Below, piece after piece: positions 1-8,579 of a DNA stretch of 35,394 nucleotides. Numbering within the stretch: the stretch's first letter is position 1; each line of letters begins with the position of its first letter. Source of the stretch: Bradyrhizobium sacchari. Its GTDB lineage: Bacteria; Pseudomonadota; Alphaproteobacteria; Rhizobiales; Xanthobacteraceae. A model generated the notes under the pieces. It did not search any database and had not been told where the DNA came from. It was given only the letters and a program-made list of their open reading frames with translations. The DNA lies in NCBI RefSeq assembly GCF_002068095.1, contig NZ_LWIG01000069.1, forward strand, positions 95,701 through 131,094, written 5' to 3'. The translations under genes and the position numbers were made by a program.

Positions 1-1389
1 CGCCGGCTTCGGCACATCCTTCGCGGCGTCCTTGGATGTGTCGCGGCCAGGCACGAACCTCGTCACGGCGGCCTTCAGCCGCGATGCCGCGGTCGGCGGC
101 GTGGTGGACGTTGTGGGCGGGGCCACCGACGCGGTCGCCTGCGGCGGCGGAGGCGTGGTGGTCGCCGTGGTGTCGGCGCTACTGAAGCCCATCTTGCGGC
201 CGAGATTCGAGAAGAAGCCGCCGGATTTCTCGGCCGGCTGAGCCGCGGCGACGCGGGTGCTCGCGGCGGGCGCGCTGACGGCGACAACCGGCTCTTCCTG
301 CGGCGCAGGCGCGGTCGCAACCGCGTCGAGATTCGGCTTGGGCGGATTGACGTGTCCGGGGATCGTGCCTGGCGCCTTCGCCATCGCCAGCATTTGCAAC
401 GTGGTGCCTTCGGCGCCTTCCGACAGGCCGGTCGAGCCTTCCGGAATCTTGGCGGCGAAGATCTTGTTCATGCCGCCATCGATGCCGGTGTTCATGCGCG
501 CCACCGGCGTACCCTTGGCGACCAGCTTGGCGTATTCGGCTTCATCGCGCGCCTGCTTCTCGCGCACGGCGCTGGCGACGTCCTCGGGGATCACATAGGC
601 CGGGCATTTTGCCGAGGCGTCGAACACCGGATCGCGCTTGGCGTCGGCAGGCTTCGTCGCATCGAAGACGTATTTCTTCTCGCAGAAATCGACCTTCGGC
701 TCCTGCCGCGTCACCTCGAAATGATCATAGCCTTCCTTGATCATCTTCCAGAAGGCCATGTTCGGATTGTTCCGGTGCTTGGCCATGTTCACCGGCGTCA
801 TCTTGAACGGATAGGCCTGGAGCTGGAACGCCTTCTGGCCGCCGAAGAAGGATTCGCGGCCGAGCGAATAGATCTCCGCGATCTGCTCGTCCGTCATCGC
901 GTAACAGCCGCGCGACGAGCAGTCGCCATGCACCATCAGCTGCGAGCCGGTGCGGCCCAGCGCCTTGTCGAACGCGTTCGGGTAGCCGGTGTTGAAGGAG
1001 AGGTAATAGGCCGACTGCGGATTCATCTGGCTCGGATTGATCGAATAGAATCCTTCCGGCGCCTGGCGGTCGCCTTCGCGCACCTTGGGGCCGAGATCAC
1101 CCGACCAGCGGCAGATCGGATAGGTCTTGAGCAGCGCGAACTGGCCGTTGCGGGTCTGCTTCCAGACCTCGAGCTCGGCCTCCTGTTTGAACAAGCGCAC
1201 CAGGATCGGCGATTGCAGGTCCATGTCCTTCTCGACCATCGCGGCGAGAAGTTTTGGCGGCACCGGCTGGTTGGCCTTGGCGTTGGTCGCGAGCGAGACC
1301 TGATCGGTATCGCAGCCGGACAGCATGACGCCGGCCGTCATCAGCGCAACCGAAGCCAAGAGCGCGCGAGCAAGCGAACGAGAAATCAA
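1..1389 (-). CDS. L,D-transpeptidase (YkuD) family lipoprotein, C-terminus beyond window edge
   Basis: The visible 463 residues begin with a lipoprotein signal: a basic n-region (ISRSLAR), a hydrophobic core and a lipobox LSGC, so the mature protein should be anchored in a membrane on the periplasmic side. Around residues 154-162 lies the YkuD signature HGDCSSRGC, with His154 and the likely nucleophile Cys162, expected to form or exchange 3-3 cross-links in peptidoglycan. The long tail is rich in Pro, Ala and Thr, low complexity, and runs off the left edge. I chose the TTG at 1389 because GTGGGG lies just upstream; a GTG at 1401 in frame is an alternative. Family membership is secure from the motif; the substrate is inferred. 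A GC-rich antisense frame across the same region is a shadow. Confidence 0.85.
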   Translation of the reverse strand, partial: MISRSLARALLASVALMTAGVMLSGCDTDQVSLATNAKANQPVPPKLLAAMVEKDMDLQSPILVRLFKQEAELEVWKQTRNGQFALLKTYPICRWSGDLGPKVREGDRQAPEGFYSINPSQMNPQSAYYLSFNTGYPNAFDKALGRTGSQLMVHGDCSSRGCYAMTDEQIAEIYSLGRESFFGGQKAFQLQAYPFKMTPVNMAKHRNNPNMAFWKMIKEGYDHFEVTRQEPKVDFCEKKYVFDATKPADAKRDPVFDASAKCPAYVIPEDVASAVREKQARDEAEYAKLVAKGTPVARMNTGIDGGMNKIFAAKIPEGSTGLSEGAEGTTLQMLAMAKAPGTIPGHVNPPKPNLDAVATAPAPQEEPVVAVSAPAASTRVAAAQPAEKSGGFFSNLGRKMGFSSADTTATTTPPPPQATASVAPPTTSTTPPTAASRLKAAVTRFVPGRDTSKDAAKDVPKPA

Positions 1390-1719
1390 GATGGACCCCA
1401 CACCGTGCCGGGCAGAGAGCGCGAACCCCAATTCTTTTGGCGCATGATCCGACCGGAAAACCACCCGCCATGGCGGGCTCGTTCAGACCACGCTCCAGCG
1501 CTTATGCCCTGAAGCCATTGATTAAAATTCTAACCTCTGGGTCATGTGGTCGCAACCCGAGCGGGGATCACGAGGGCGTTGGCCCAGTGGCATGGTCAAC
1601 AGAGACTAAATGGACGCGACTTTGGGCCTTACTTGGGCTTTTCGGCCCAATCCGGACTGAGATCGCCGATTTGGGCAAAAAAAGGGTTAACGCGGGGTTA
1701 CCGGGGGTGAAAAGCCGAA
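1390..1719. other. gene-free stretch between L,D-transpeptidase and accA
   Basis: No convincing coding frame is seen. It should hold the promoter of the L,D-transpeptidase gene. The motif TTGGGC occurs at 1622-1627, 1633-1638 and 1671-1676, and its complement GCCCAA at 1645-1650, so 1633-1650 can fold into a 6-bp hairpin. At 1687-1701 TTAA-N7-TTAC is one base short of a CtrA full site. A run of seven A (1677-1683) lies about 40 bases past the accA stop and would read as U in the accA transcript, but it has no clean stem before it. Confidence 0.5.
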
Positions 1720-2682
1720 TTAGCCCAGTTTCCGGCCGATCTCCAGGAATTTCTGCCGCCGCTGCTTGCGGATGGCGTCGCCGTCGAGGCCTTTGAGCTC
1801 GTCGAAGGCCTTGGCGATGGCGTCCCCGGTGGTCGCGATCATGGCGGCGGGGTCGCGGTGGGCGCCGCCGACCGGCTCCTTCAGGATGCTGTCGATCACC
1901 CCGAAGCGGAGCATGTCCTGGGCGGTGATCTTCATGTTGTTGGCGGCTTCCTGCGCCTTGGTGCCGTCGCGCCAGAGGATGGAGGACGCCGCTTCCGGGG
2001 AGATCACGCTGTAGATGGCGTGCTCCAGCATCAGCACCTTGTTGGCGGTGGTGATGGCGATGGCGCCGCCGGACATGCCCTCGCCGGTGATGATGGCGAC
2101 GTTGGGCACGGTCAGCGCCATGCAGGCATCGGTCGAGCGCGCGATGGCCTCGGCTTGTCCCCGCTCCTCGGCGCCGATGCCGGGATAGGCGCCGGCGGAA
2201 TCGGCGAGCGAGAGCACCGGCAGGCCGAACCGCTCGGCCATTTCCATCAGCCGCACGCATTTGCGATAGCCCTCGGGCCGCGCCATGCCGAAATTGTGCC
2301 GGATGCGGCTCTCGGTGGAATCGCCCTTCTCCTGGCCCATCACGCAGATCGGCTCGCCGCGGAAGCGGCCGAAGCCGGCGACCAGCGCCTCGTCCTCGCC
2401 GAACTTGCGGTCGCCGGCGAGCGGGGTGAATTCGGTGATCAGGCCCTTGATGAAGTCGTTGAAATGCGGCCGTTGCGGATGCCGCGCCACCAGCGTCTTC
2501 TGCCATGGCGTCAGGTTCGTATAGAGGTCCGCCAGCGCCTGCGCCGCCTTGTCCTCGATCCGGCCGATCTCGTCGCTGATGTCGGTGCCGGAGGCGGCGA
2601 GCGCGCGCAATTCGTCGACCTTGGAGTCGAGCTCGGCGACGGGCTTTTCGAAGTCGAGATAGCTGCGCATCTGGTCTTGCAT
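1720..2682 (-). CDS. accA: acetyl-CoA carboxylase carboxyltransferase subunit alpha
   Basis: The 320-residue product is the alpha half of the carboxyltransferase of acetyl-CoA carboxylase. With AccD it moves the carboxyl group from biotin-BCCP to acetyl-CoA, giving malonyl-CoA for fatty acid synthesis in the cytoplasm. It shows the expected N-terminal MRSYLDFEKP segment, then the crotonase-like core with GFGRFRGEPICVMGQEKG, the ADSAGAYPG loop and the EGMSGGAIAI oxyanion region. Length matches the family. A frame 25 residues longer is open upstream, but homology begins at MQDQMRSY, so the ATG at 2682 is preferred although its Shine-Dalgarno is weak. It is followed on the same strand by the L,D-transpeptidase gene after 330 bases and preceded by xerD, a common alphaproteobacterial order. 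Confidence 0.96.
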   Translation of the reverse strand: MQDQMRSYLDFEKPVAELDSKVDELRALAASGTDISDEIGRIEDKAAQALADLYTNLTPWQKTLVARHPQRPHFNDFIKGLITEFTPLAGDRKFGEDEALVAGFGRFRGEPICVMGQEKGDSTESRIRHNFGMARPEGYRKCVRLMEMAERFGLPVLSLADSAGAYPGIGAEERGQAEAIARSTDACMALTVPNVAIITGEGMSGGAIAITTANKVLMLEHAIYSVISPEAASSILWRDGTKAQEAANNMKITAQDMLRFGVIDSILKEPVGGAHRDPAAMIATTGDAIAKAFDELKGLDGDAIRKQRRQKFLEIGRKLG

Positions 2683-2985
2683 CAACTCAATATAGGGGGA
2701 CGGGGCGAGAGAAGCGAAGCGAGGTTGGGGCCGCGGAAAGAAGTGTAGCTTCTTCAACGAGTTGGCTTGTGCACTGGTCGCAGTCGGCCAAATCAGTCGT
2801 GAAGCCCCGGCTCTTTCTGCGGAGATGTGGTCGAAGTCAAGGCGGTTTCATCGTCCCGGTTGAGCTCCCGTGTCCCGGACGCTCTACAGCGCTGCTGCGC
2901 AGAGCCGGGACCCAAGCGGCCTGGGCCCCGGCTCTGCGGCGCACCGTTTCACGCTGCGCCGCAGAGCCGGGGGCACGAGACCCGA
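2683..2985. repeat. accA-xerD intergenic region with an 18-bp inverted repeat
   Basis: This 303-base gap holds no gene. At 2926-2943 and 2955-2972 there is a perfect 18-bp inverted repeat with an 11-base loop, its arms beginning CCCCGGCTCTG, ending 14 bases from the xerD stop. A further partial copy of the right arm (TGCGCAGAGCCGGGAC) lies at 2895-2911. This looks like a Bradyrhizobium-type palindromic intergenic element and could act as a processing or stop signal after xerD, but no U-run follows. The accA promoter should lie in the left part of the gap. Confidence 0.7.
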
Positions 2986-3945
2986 TTACTTCTCCGCCAG
3001 CGGGTGCAGGTCGCGCACCAGGCTCTTCAGCCGCTCCTCGACCACATGGGTGTAGATCTGCGTGGTCGAGATGTCGGTGTGACCCAACAGCGTCTGCACG
3101 ATGCGCAAATCGGCGCCGTTGTGGAGCAGATGGCTGGCGAAGGCATGGCGCAGCACGTGGGGAGAGACCAGCCGGGCCTGCAGGCCCGAGGCGACCGCGA
3201 GCTCCTTGAGGTCGCGGGCAAAGTGCTGGCGCGTCAGATGTCCGCTCTCGCCGAAGGAGGGGAACAGCCATTTTGAGGCGGCGAGGCTGTCTTTCTTCTT
3301 CTCGGTTTTCGCGGCTTCCGTCGCGGCGAGGTAGTCCGCCATCGCCTGCCGTGAGGCCTCGTTGAGCGGCACCAGGCGTTCCTTGTTGCCCTTGCCGCGC
3401 ACCACGATCATGCGCGCATCGCGCTTCGCCGCCGAGCGCGGCAGCGCCACCAATTCGGAGACGCGCAGCCCTGTGGCGTAGAGTACCTCGAGCAGGCAAT
3501 AAAGCCGCAACGCCCGCAGTCGTTTCGACGCCGAGGCATCTTCCGCCTCGCTCAATTCCTTGGCGCGGCGAAGCATGCGGTCGACATCGGCGATCGACAG
3601 CACCTTCGGCAGGCCGCGGCCGCGTTTCGGACCGGACAGGATCGCGGCGGGATCGTCGGTGCGGATCCGCTCGTTCAGCAGGAAGCGGTAGAGATGCCGC
3701 ATCGCCGACAGGCGGCGCGCGACACTGGTGGATTTGAAGCCGCGGGCGTCGAGATCGGCGAGATAGTCGCGCAGGACTTGCGTCTCCGCGTCCGCAAAAC
3801 TGTGGCCGACCCGGCCCAAAAACTCCGAGAAATCGGTGAGGTCGCGGCGGTAGGCATCGAGCGTATTGGGGCCGGCGCCCTGTTCCGCCGCGAGCATGTC
3901 GAGGAACAGGCCGGTGAGCTTGCTGTCGGAGGGCTTTGCGCGCAT
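2986..3945 (-). CDS. xerD: site-specific tyrosine recombinase XerD
   Basis: The 319-residue protein is a XerC/D-type recombinase that, with XerC, resolves chromosome dimers at dif near the division site. The N-terminal SAM-like core-binding domain covers about residues 10-95. The catalytic domain follows with Arg in ATGLRVSELVAL, Lys in RGKGNKERLVPL, the HxxR box in SPHVLRHAFASH, a further His in LLGHTDIS and the nucleophile Tyr in TTQIYTHV. All catalytic residues are present and length is normal. It is preceded 17 bases upstream by a small membrane-protein gene on the same strand, probably co-transcribed. XerD rather than XerC is inferred from the neighbourhood with accA and aroK. Confidence 0.93.
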   Translation of the reverse strand: MRAKPSDSKLTGLFLDMLAAEQGAGPNTLDAYRRDLTDFSEFLGRVGHSFADAETQVLRDYLADLDARGFKSTSVARRLSAMRHLYRFLLNERIRTDDPAAILSGPKRGRGLPKVLSIADVDRMLRRAKELSEAEDASASKRLRALRLYCLLEVLYATGLRVSELVALPRSAAKRDARMIVVRGKGNKERLVPLNEASRQAMADYLAATEAAKTEKKKDSLAASKWLFPSFGESGHLTRQHFARDLKELAVASGLQARLVSPHVLRHAFASHLLHNGADLRIVQTLLGHTDISTTQIYTHVVEERLKSLVRDLHPLAEK

Positions 3946-3962
3946 GCCCCGGAGCCTAGCTG

Positions 3963-4109
3963 CTATTTCTTGAGAAACTTATCCGGCGGGATCGTCACCG
4001 TCATTTCCCGCGGCTTGGGGCTCACGAAGTTCGCCAGCGCGAAAATCACGCCATAGACGATGCCGGCGATCACGGCGACGACCGTCAGGAAGCGGAACAG
4101 GCTGGGCAT
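3963..4109 (-). CDS. 48-residue single-pass membrane protein
   Basis: A short frame starts at MPSLFRFLTVVAVIAG and ends with PPDKFLKK. Residues about 5-27 form one hydrophobic helix; the remaining 20 residues are polar and contain the strip SPKPREMTVTIPPDKF. It lies 17 bases upstream of xerD on the same strand, so the two are probably one transcript, and diverges from aroK. I recall near-identical small proteins at this place in Bradyrhizobium relatives, which supports it being real, but I know no function. It was found by reading the gap, as it is shorter than usual cut-offs. The Shine-Dalgarno is weak. Confidence 0.7.
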   Translation of the reverse strand: MPSLFRFLTVVAVIAGIVYGVIFALANFVSPKPREMTVTIPPDKFLKK

Positions 4110-4318
4110 CGGTCTGGGGTCTCTGCAGGGGACTTGATACTGGACTTGATAGTGGGCTTGGCGGGCAAATTAACCAATGAAATCATCCAACATGTTCGCC
4201 GTTTCGTGGCAAGAGTCCACTGGCGAGGGTCCTTGCGGGGTCGTATAGGTGGCCAAACCGTGCCGCCTTTGGCGGCAGATCGAGTGAGATCCAGAAAGCG
4301 AGATTCAGAGCAATATCC

Positions 4319-4942
4319 ATGTCCGACGCCGCGTTGCCGATTCCTGCTTCGCCCGAAGCCGACATCCTGTCGGCCCTCGGCGCGCGCTCGATCGTGCTCG
4401 TCGGCATGATGGGCGTGGGCAAATCCACCATCGGCCGCCGCATGGCTCTCCGGCTCAAGCTGCCCTTCGTCGATGCCGACACCGAGATCGAGGCGGCGGC
4501 CGGCATGACCATACCGGAAATCTTCGAGCGCCACGGCGAGGCGCATTTCCGCGACGGCGAGGCCCGCGTGATCGCGCGCCTGCTCGAGGGCGGCCCGGTA
4601 GTGCTGGCGACCGGCGGCGGCGCCTTCATGCGCGAGGAGACGCGGACCCGCATCGCCGCCAAGGCGATCTCGATCTGGCTCAGGGCGGAGCACGACGTCA
4701 TCATGCGCCGCGTGCGCCGACGCGCCGATCGTCCGCTGCTCCGGACCGCCGATCCGGAAGGAACCGTCACGCGCCTGCTCACCGAGCGCGAGCCGATCTA
4801 CGGCAAGGCCGACCTCACCATCGCCTCGCGCGACGTGCCGCACGACAAGATCGTCGAGGAGTGCATCGAGACGCTGCACGCCCATCTTTGCGGCGAGCAG
4901 CCCGCCCCACCCCCTGTCGACGTTGCGAGTGCCGCACGATGA
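4319..4942 (+). CDS. aroK: shikimate kinase
   Basis: The 207-residue enzyme phosphorylates shikimate with ATP to shikimate-3-phosphate, the fifth step of the chorismate pathway. It has the P-loop GMMGVGKST at residues 29-37, the shikimate-binding DADTEIE segment at 52-58, Arg78 in HFRDGE, the Gly triplet TGGGA near 98-102 and the lid Arg in RADRPLL. It carries about 20 extra residues at each end compared with the shortest family members, common in alphaproteobacteria. Its TGA overlaps the ATG of aroB by 4 bases (ATGA at 4939), so the two are translationally coupled. The 209-base gap to the divergent small membrane gene should hold the promoter. Confidence 0.96.
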   Translation: MSDAALPIPASPEADILSALGARSIVLVGMMGVGKSTIGRRMALRLKLPFVDADTEIEAAAGMTIPEIFERHGEAHFRDGEARVIARLLEGGPVVLATGGGAFMREETRTRIAAKAISIWLRAEHDVIMRRVRRRADRPLLRTADPEGTVTRLLTEREPIYGKADLTIASRDVPHDKIVEECIETLHAHLCGEQPAPPPVDVASAAR

Positions 4943-6087
4943 CCGCGCCCTTGAAACTCTCCGATCCCGTCAAGGTCGACGTCGCGCTCGGCGACCGCGC
5001 CTATGACATCGTCATCGGCCGCGGCGTGCTGTCTTCGCTGGGCGAGCGCGTCGCGGCCTTGCGGCCGGGCGTCCGCACGGCCATCGTCACCGACCGCACC
5101 GTTGCAAAACACTGGCTCGAGCCGGCCGAGGCATCCCTTGCTGCCGCCGGCATTCCGACCTCGCGCATCGTGGTCGAGGAAGGCGAGATCTCCAAGACCT
5201 ATGCGGGCCTGGAAAAGGTCAGCGAAGCCCTGATCGCCGCGAAGATCGAGCGCAACGATCTCGTCATCGCGCTCGGAGGCGGCGTGGTCGGCGACCTCGC
5301 CGGCTTCGCCGCGGCGATCCTGCGCCGCGGCGTCGATTTCGTGCAGGTGCCGACCTCGCTGCTGGCGCAGGTCGATTCATCCGTCGGCGGCAAGACCGGC
5401 ATCAACTCGCCCCAGGGCAAGAATCTGCTCGGCGCCTTCCACCAGCCGGTGCTGGTCATCGCCGACACCGCCGTGCTCGACACGCTGTCGCCGCGCCAGT
5501 TCCGCGCCGGCTATGCCGAGGTCGCCAAATATGGCGTGCTCGGCGACGAGGCCTTCTTCACCTGGCTGGAGAAGAACCATTCCGACATCTTCAAGGGCGG
5601 CTCGGCCCGCGAGCATGCGATCGCGACCTCCTGCCGCGCCAAGGCCGGCGTCGTCTCGCGCGACGAGCGGGAGACCGGCGAGCGCGCGCTGCTCAATCTC
5701 GGCCACACCTTCGGCCACGCGCTGGAAGCGGCGACCGGTTTCTCCGACCGCCTGTTCCATGGCGAGGGCGTTTCGATCGGCATGACGCTGGCGGCGCAGT
5801 TCTCGGCGAAGCTCGGCATGATCGGCGAGGCTGATGCCGCGCGCGTCGGGCGACACCTGATCGAGGCCGGCCTGCCGACCCGTTTGCAGGACATCGCCGG
5901 CTTTGCCCAGGAAGGTCTTGCCGACGCCGACGCGCTGATGGCCCTGATGGCGCAGGACAAGAAGGTCAAGCGCGGCAAGCTCACCTTCATCCTGCTGGAA
6001 GCCGTCGGGCGCGCCGTCATCGCGAAGGACGTCGAGCCGGCGCCGGTGCGCGATTTCCTGAAAGAGAAGCTCGCGCAAAAAGCGTGA
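4939..6087 (+). CDS. aroB: 3-dehydroquinate synthase
   Basis: The 382-residue enzyme converts DAHP to 3-dehydroquinate using NAD and a divalent metal. Visible family features are the NAD-binding stretch LGGGVVGDLAGFAA, the substrate loop PTSLLAQVDSSVGGKTGIN, the metal ligands Glu in RAGYAEVAKYG and His in NLGHTFGHALE, and a C-terminal helical domain ending KEKLAQKA. An open frame continues upstream to 4861, but homology begins at MTAPLKLSDP, and the ATG overlap with the aroK stop fixes the start at 4939. It lies in an operon with aroK and is followed after 19 bases by the CNNM/CBS gene on the same strand, probably co-transcribed. Confidence 0.97.
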   Translation: MTAPLKLSDPVKVDVALGDRAYDIVIGRGVLSSLGERVAALRPGVRTAIVTDRTVAKHWLEPAEASLAAAGIPTSRIVVEEGEISKTYAGLEKVSEALIAAKIERNDLVIALGGGVVGDLAGFAAAILRRGVDFVQVPTSLLAQVDSSVGGKTGINSPQGKNLLGAFHQPVLVIADTAVLDTLSPRQFRAGYAEVAKYGVLGDEAFFTWLEKNHSDIFKGGSAREHAIATSCRAKAGVVSRDERETGERALLNLGHTFGHALEAATGFSDRLFHGEGVSIGMTLAAQFSAKLGMIGEADAARVGRHLIEAGLPTRLQDIAGFAQEGLADADALMALMAQDKKVKRGKLTFILLEAVGRAVIAKDVEPAPVRDFLKEKLAQKA

Positions 6088-6106
6088 ACGTTCTGTTGAG
6101 TGGTGC

Positions 6107-7411
6107 ATGGACTGGCTCGGATTCACCATCGTCGTCCTCTGCCTGCTGGTCTCGGCGTTCTTCGCCGCGAGCGAGACCGCGCTGACCGGCGCCTCGCGCG
6201 CCAGCATGCTGCGGCTCTCCAAGCAGGGTAACCGCGACGCCGACGTCGTCTCGCAGCTGCTCGACATGCGCGAGCGCCTGATCGGCGCCCTCCTGCTCGG
6301 CAACAACATCGCCAATATCGGCGCATCCGCGCTCGCAACCGGCATCTTCACGTCGTGGTTCGGCGATGTCGGCGTGCTCTATGCGACCGGCGTGATGACC
6401 GCCCTGGTCGTGATCTTCGCCGAAGTGCTGCCGAAGACCATCGCCATCAATGCGCCGGATCGCATGGCGCTCGCGGTTGCGCGCCCGATGCGGCTGACGA
6501 TGTATGTGCTGGGGCCGCTGCTCAAGGTCGTCGAAGTCATCGTGCGCCTGCTGATGCGGCTGTTCGGCCTTGCCGGCGAGCATCAGGCGATCCTGTCGCC
6601 GACCGAGCGCCTGCGCGGCGCGGTGGACCTCTTGCACCACGAGGGCAAGGTCGAGAAACAGGACCGCGACATGCTCGGCGGCCTGCTCGATTTGCGCGAG
6701 CTCCAGGTCTCCGACGTCATGATCCATCGCACCGAGATGATGATGATCAACGCCGACCTGCCGCCGGACGATCTGGTGCGCGAGGTGCTGGCGACCGAAT
6801 ACACCCGCATTCCGCTCTGGCGCGAGAAGCCGGAAAACATCATCGGCGTGCTTCACGCCAAGGACCTGTTGCGCGCGATCCGCGCCTCCGACGGCGACAC
6901 CTCGCGCATCGACGTCTCCACCATCGCGCTGCCGCCCTGGTTCGTGCCGGAGATGCGGCCGCTCGCCGAGCAGCTCAAGGCGTTCCGCCGCCGCAAGACC
7001 CATTTCGCGCTCGTCGTCGATGAGTACGGTGAAGTTGAAGGCCTCGTGACGCTGGAAGACATTCTTGAGGAGATCGTCGGCGACATCTCCGACGAGCACG
7101 ACGTCGTGGTCGCCGGCGTGCGTGCCCAGCCGGACGGCTCGGTCGTGGTCGACGGCTCGGTGCCGATCCGCGACCTCAACCGTGCCATGGACTGGCACCT
7201 GCCCGACGAAGAGGCAACCACGGTCGCCGGCCTCGTTATTCACGAGGCGCGCTCGATCCCCGATCGCGGCCAGAGTTTTACGTTCCACGGCTTCCGCTTC
7301 CGCGTCCTTCGCCGCGAGCGCAACCGCATCACCGCGCTCCGTATTTCACCGGTGCCGCGTGAGGCGGAGATGGAAGAACCCAGGCCGAGAAGGGCGGGGA
7401 CGTCGTTTTAG
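6107..7411 (+). CDS. CNNM/HlyC-CorC family membrane protein with CBS pair
   Basis: The 434-residue protein has the layout of the CorC/CNNM family linked to Mg and Co efflux or tolerance. An N-terminal DUF21 membrane domain covers about residues 1-190, with SAFFAASETALTGAS, LLLGNNIANIGASALAT and the AEVLPKTIA motif. A cytoplasmic CBS pair spans about 205-325, including VSDVMIHRTEM and LVVDEYGEVEGLVTLEDILEEIVGDI, and a CorC_HlyC accessory domain about 335-420 ends with FHGFRFRVLRRERNRI. Length is typical. It starts 19 bases after aroB, so it likely belongs to the aroKB transcript. Transport direction and substrate are family-level inferences. The last 15 residues are a charged tail. Confidence 0.9.
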   Translation: MDWLGFTIVVLCLLVSAFFAASETALTGASRASMLRLSKQGNRDADVVSQLLDMRERLIGALLLGNNIANIGASALATGIFTSWFGDVGVLYATGVMTALVVIFAEVLPKTIAINAPDRMALAVARPMRLTMYVLGPLLKVVEVIVRLLMRLFGLAGEHQAILSPTERLRGAVDLLHHEGKVEKQDRDMLGGLLDLRELQVSDVMIHRTEMMMINADLPPDDLVREVLATEYTRIPLWREKPENIIGVLHAKDLLRAIRASDGDTSRIDVSTIALPPWFVPEMRPLAEQLKAFRRRKTHFALVVDEYGEVEGLVTLEDILEEIVGDISDEHDVVVAGVRAQPDGSVVVDGSVPIRDLNRAMDWHLPDEEATTVAGLVIHEARSIPDRGQSFTFHGFRFRVLRRERNRITALRISPVPREAEMEEPRPRRAGTSF

Positions 7412-7417
7412 ACCCTC

Positions 7418-7497
7418 AGTCATTCCGGGGCGATGCGCAGCATCGAACCCGGAATCTCGAGATTCCGGGTTCGGCTCTTCGAGCCCCCGGAATGACT
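7418..7497. repeat. nested palindromic element, possible bidirectional terminator
   Basis: Outer arms AGTCATTCCGGGG (7418-7430) and its exact complement (7485-7497) enclose a perfect 26-bp palindrome at 7446-7471 centred on CTCGAG. It fills nearly the whole gap between two convergent genes, the CNNM/CBS gene ending at 7411 and bolA ending at 7501, so it may stop transcription from both sides, though U-runs are absent. A related element with the same GTCATTCCGGGG arm lies at 32300-32407. Confidence 0.85.
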
Positions 7498-7500
7498 GGA

Positions 7501-7779
7501 CTAATTTTCCCCCGGCGCCTGCGCATGGATCGCCAGCGCGTGCACGCTGCCGGAAAGTTCCGCAGCCAGCGCCGAATTTATCATGCGATGGCGCTCGACC
7601 CGGGTCTTCCCTTTGAAGGCATCAGACACGATATAAACGCGAAAGTGCGTCTCGCCGCTCGGCCGGTGGCCGGCGTGGCCCTCATGCAAATGTGACTCGT
7701 CGACGACCTCGAGGCTTTCCGGGGTGAAAGCTTCCTGCAACTTGTTGCTGATAGTATCTTTCATAACCATGAGTGCCAT
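7501..7779 (-). CDS. bolA: BolA family protein
   Basis: The product of up to 92 residues is a BolA-type protein. These act with monothiol glutaredoxin in iron-sulfur cluster handling and iron regulation. The stretch HLHEGHAGHRPSGETHFRVYIVS and the C-terminal RVERHRMINSALAAEL...VHALAIHAQAP fit the family, including His residues used as cluster ligands. Three in-frame ATGs (7779, 7770, 7764) are possible; none has a clear Shine-Dalgarno, and the family core begins at MKDTI (7764). It is divergent from the J-domain gene and convergent with the CNNM/CBS gene. The bolA / J-domain / cobS / cobT neighbourhood is common in Rhizobiales, here interrupted after the J-domain gene. Confidence 0.9.
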   Translation of the reverse strand: MALMVMKDTISNKLQEAFTPESLEVVDESHLHEGHAGHRPSGETHFRVYIVSDAFKGKTRVERHRMINSALAAELSGSVHALAIHAQAPGEN

Positions 7780-7926
7780 TAAGGTGCGTCGTCGCGCCCC
7801 GTCAATGCCGTAGGCCGCCTCTGGCGGCCGTTCTGAAGACGTCGAAGTGAAACTTCGGCTACGGGTTAGCAGCTAAATGCAATGTCAAGACTTGAAGGTT
7901 TTTGCATTGCGTAGTCAAAGTCAGCC

Positions 7927-8556
7927 ATGCCGATCGATTCATCAAAGTTCTTCGACTCCATCCGCGTGAAGCCGCGAGGCAAGCAGCCGGAGGTGAAGCC
8001 GCGCGACACCGTGGTCAACTGCGAGTGGGCGGGCTGCACGAACAAGGGCGCGCATCGCGCGCCGAAGGGCCGCGAGAACCAGCGTGAGTATTGGCACTTC
8101 TGCCTCGACCATGTGCGCGAGTACAACCAGAACTACAATTTCTTCTCCGGCATGAATGCCGACGCCGTCGCGCGCTACCAGAAGGACGCGCTGACCGGTC
8201 ACCGCCCGACCTGGAAGATGGGCGCCAATGGCGGCAAGAAGGGTGCGGAAGAGATCGACATGGCGTCCGATCCTTTCAGCATGTTCTCGGAGATCAACGG
8301 CCGCGCCAACTGGCGCAAGGGCCCGGACGCCCCGCCCAAGGCCGAGACGCGCAAGGTGATGAACGCCGAGCGCAAGGCGCTTCAGGTCATGGGCCTCGGC
8401 CCCGACGCCACGCTCGCCGACGTCAAGAGCAAGTACAAGGCGCTGGTCAAGCAGCACCACCCCGACGCCAATGGCGGCGACCGTTCGACCGAAGACCGCC
8501 TGATCGAGATCATCAAGGCGTATAATTATCTGAAGACGGTGGTGCGGGAGGCGTAA
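7927..8556 (+). CDS. J-domain (DnaJ-like) protein with Cys/His-containing N-terminal region
   Basis: The 209-residue protein ends with a J domain at about residues 150-209 carrying the HPD tripeptide in LVKQHHPDANGGD, so it should stimulate ATP hydrolysis by an Hsp70 such as DnaK. The N-terminal part has CEWAGCTNKGAHRAPKG followed by HFCLDHVREYNQNYNFF, a Cys/His pattern that could bind a metal. No glycine-rich or classic zinc-finger DnaJ region follows, so this is a specialised co-chaperone and not DnaJ. It is divergent from bolA, and in related genomes it sits next to cobS; here 6 kb of other genes lie between. The client is unknown; the cobaltochelatase subunits are one guess from context. 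Confidence 0.88.
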   Translation: MPIDSSKFFDSIRVKPRGKQPEVKPRDTVVNCEWAGCTNKGAHRAPKGRENQREYWHFCLDHVREYNQNYNFFSGMNADAVARYQKDALTGHRPTWKMGANGGKKGAEEIDMASDPFSMFSEINGRANWRKGPDAPPKAETRKVMNAERKALQVMGLGPDATLADVKSKYKALVKQHHPDANGGDRSTEDRLIEIIKAYNYLKTVVREA

Positions 8557-8579
8557 GGGCCTCCAGCCTAGCCCTGGGT

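Noticed and set aside
352..1512. 386-codon plus-strand frame opposite the L,D-transpeptidase
   Set aside because: It is antisense to a gene with a lipobox and YkuD motif, and its composition is that of a shadow frame.
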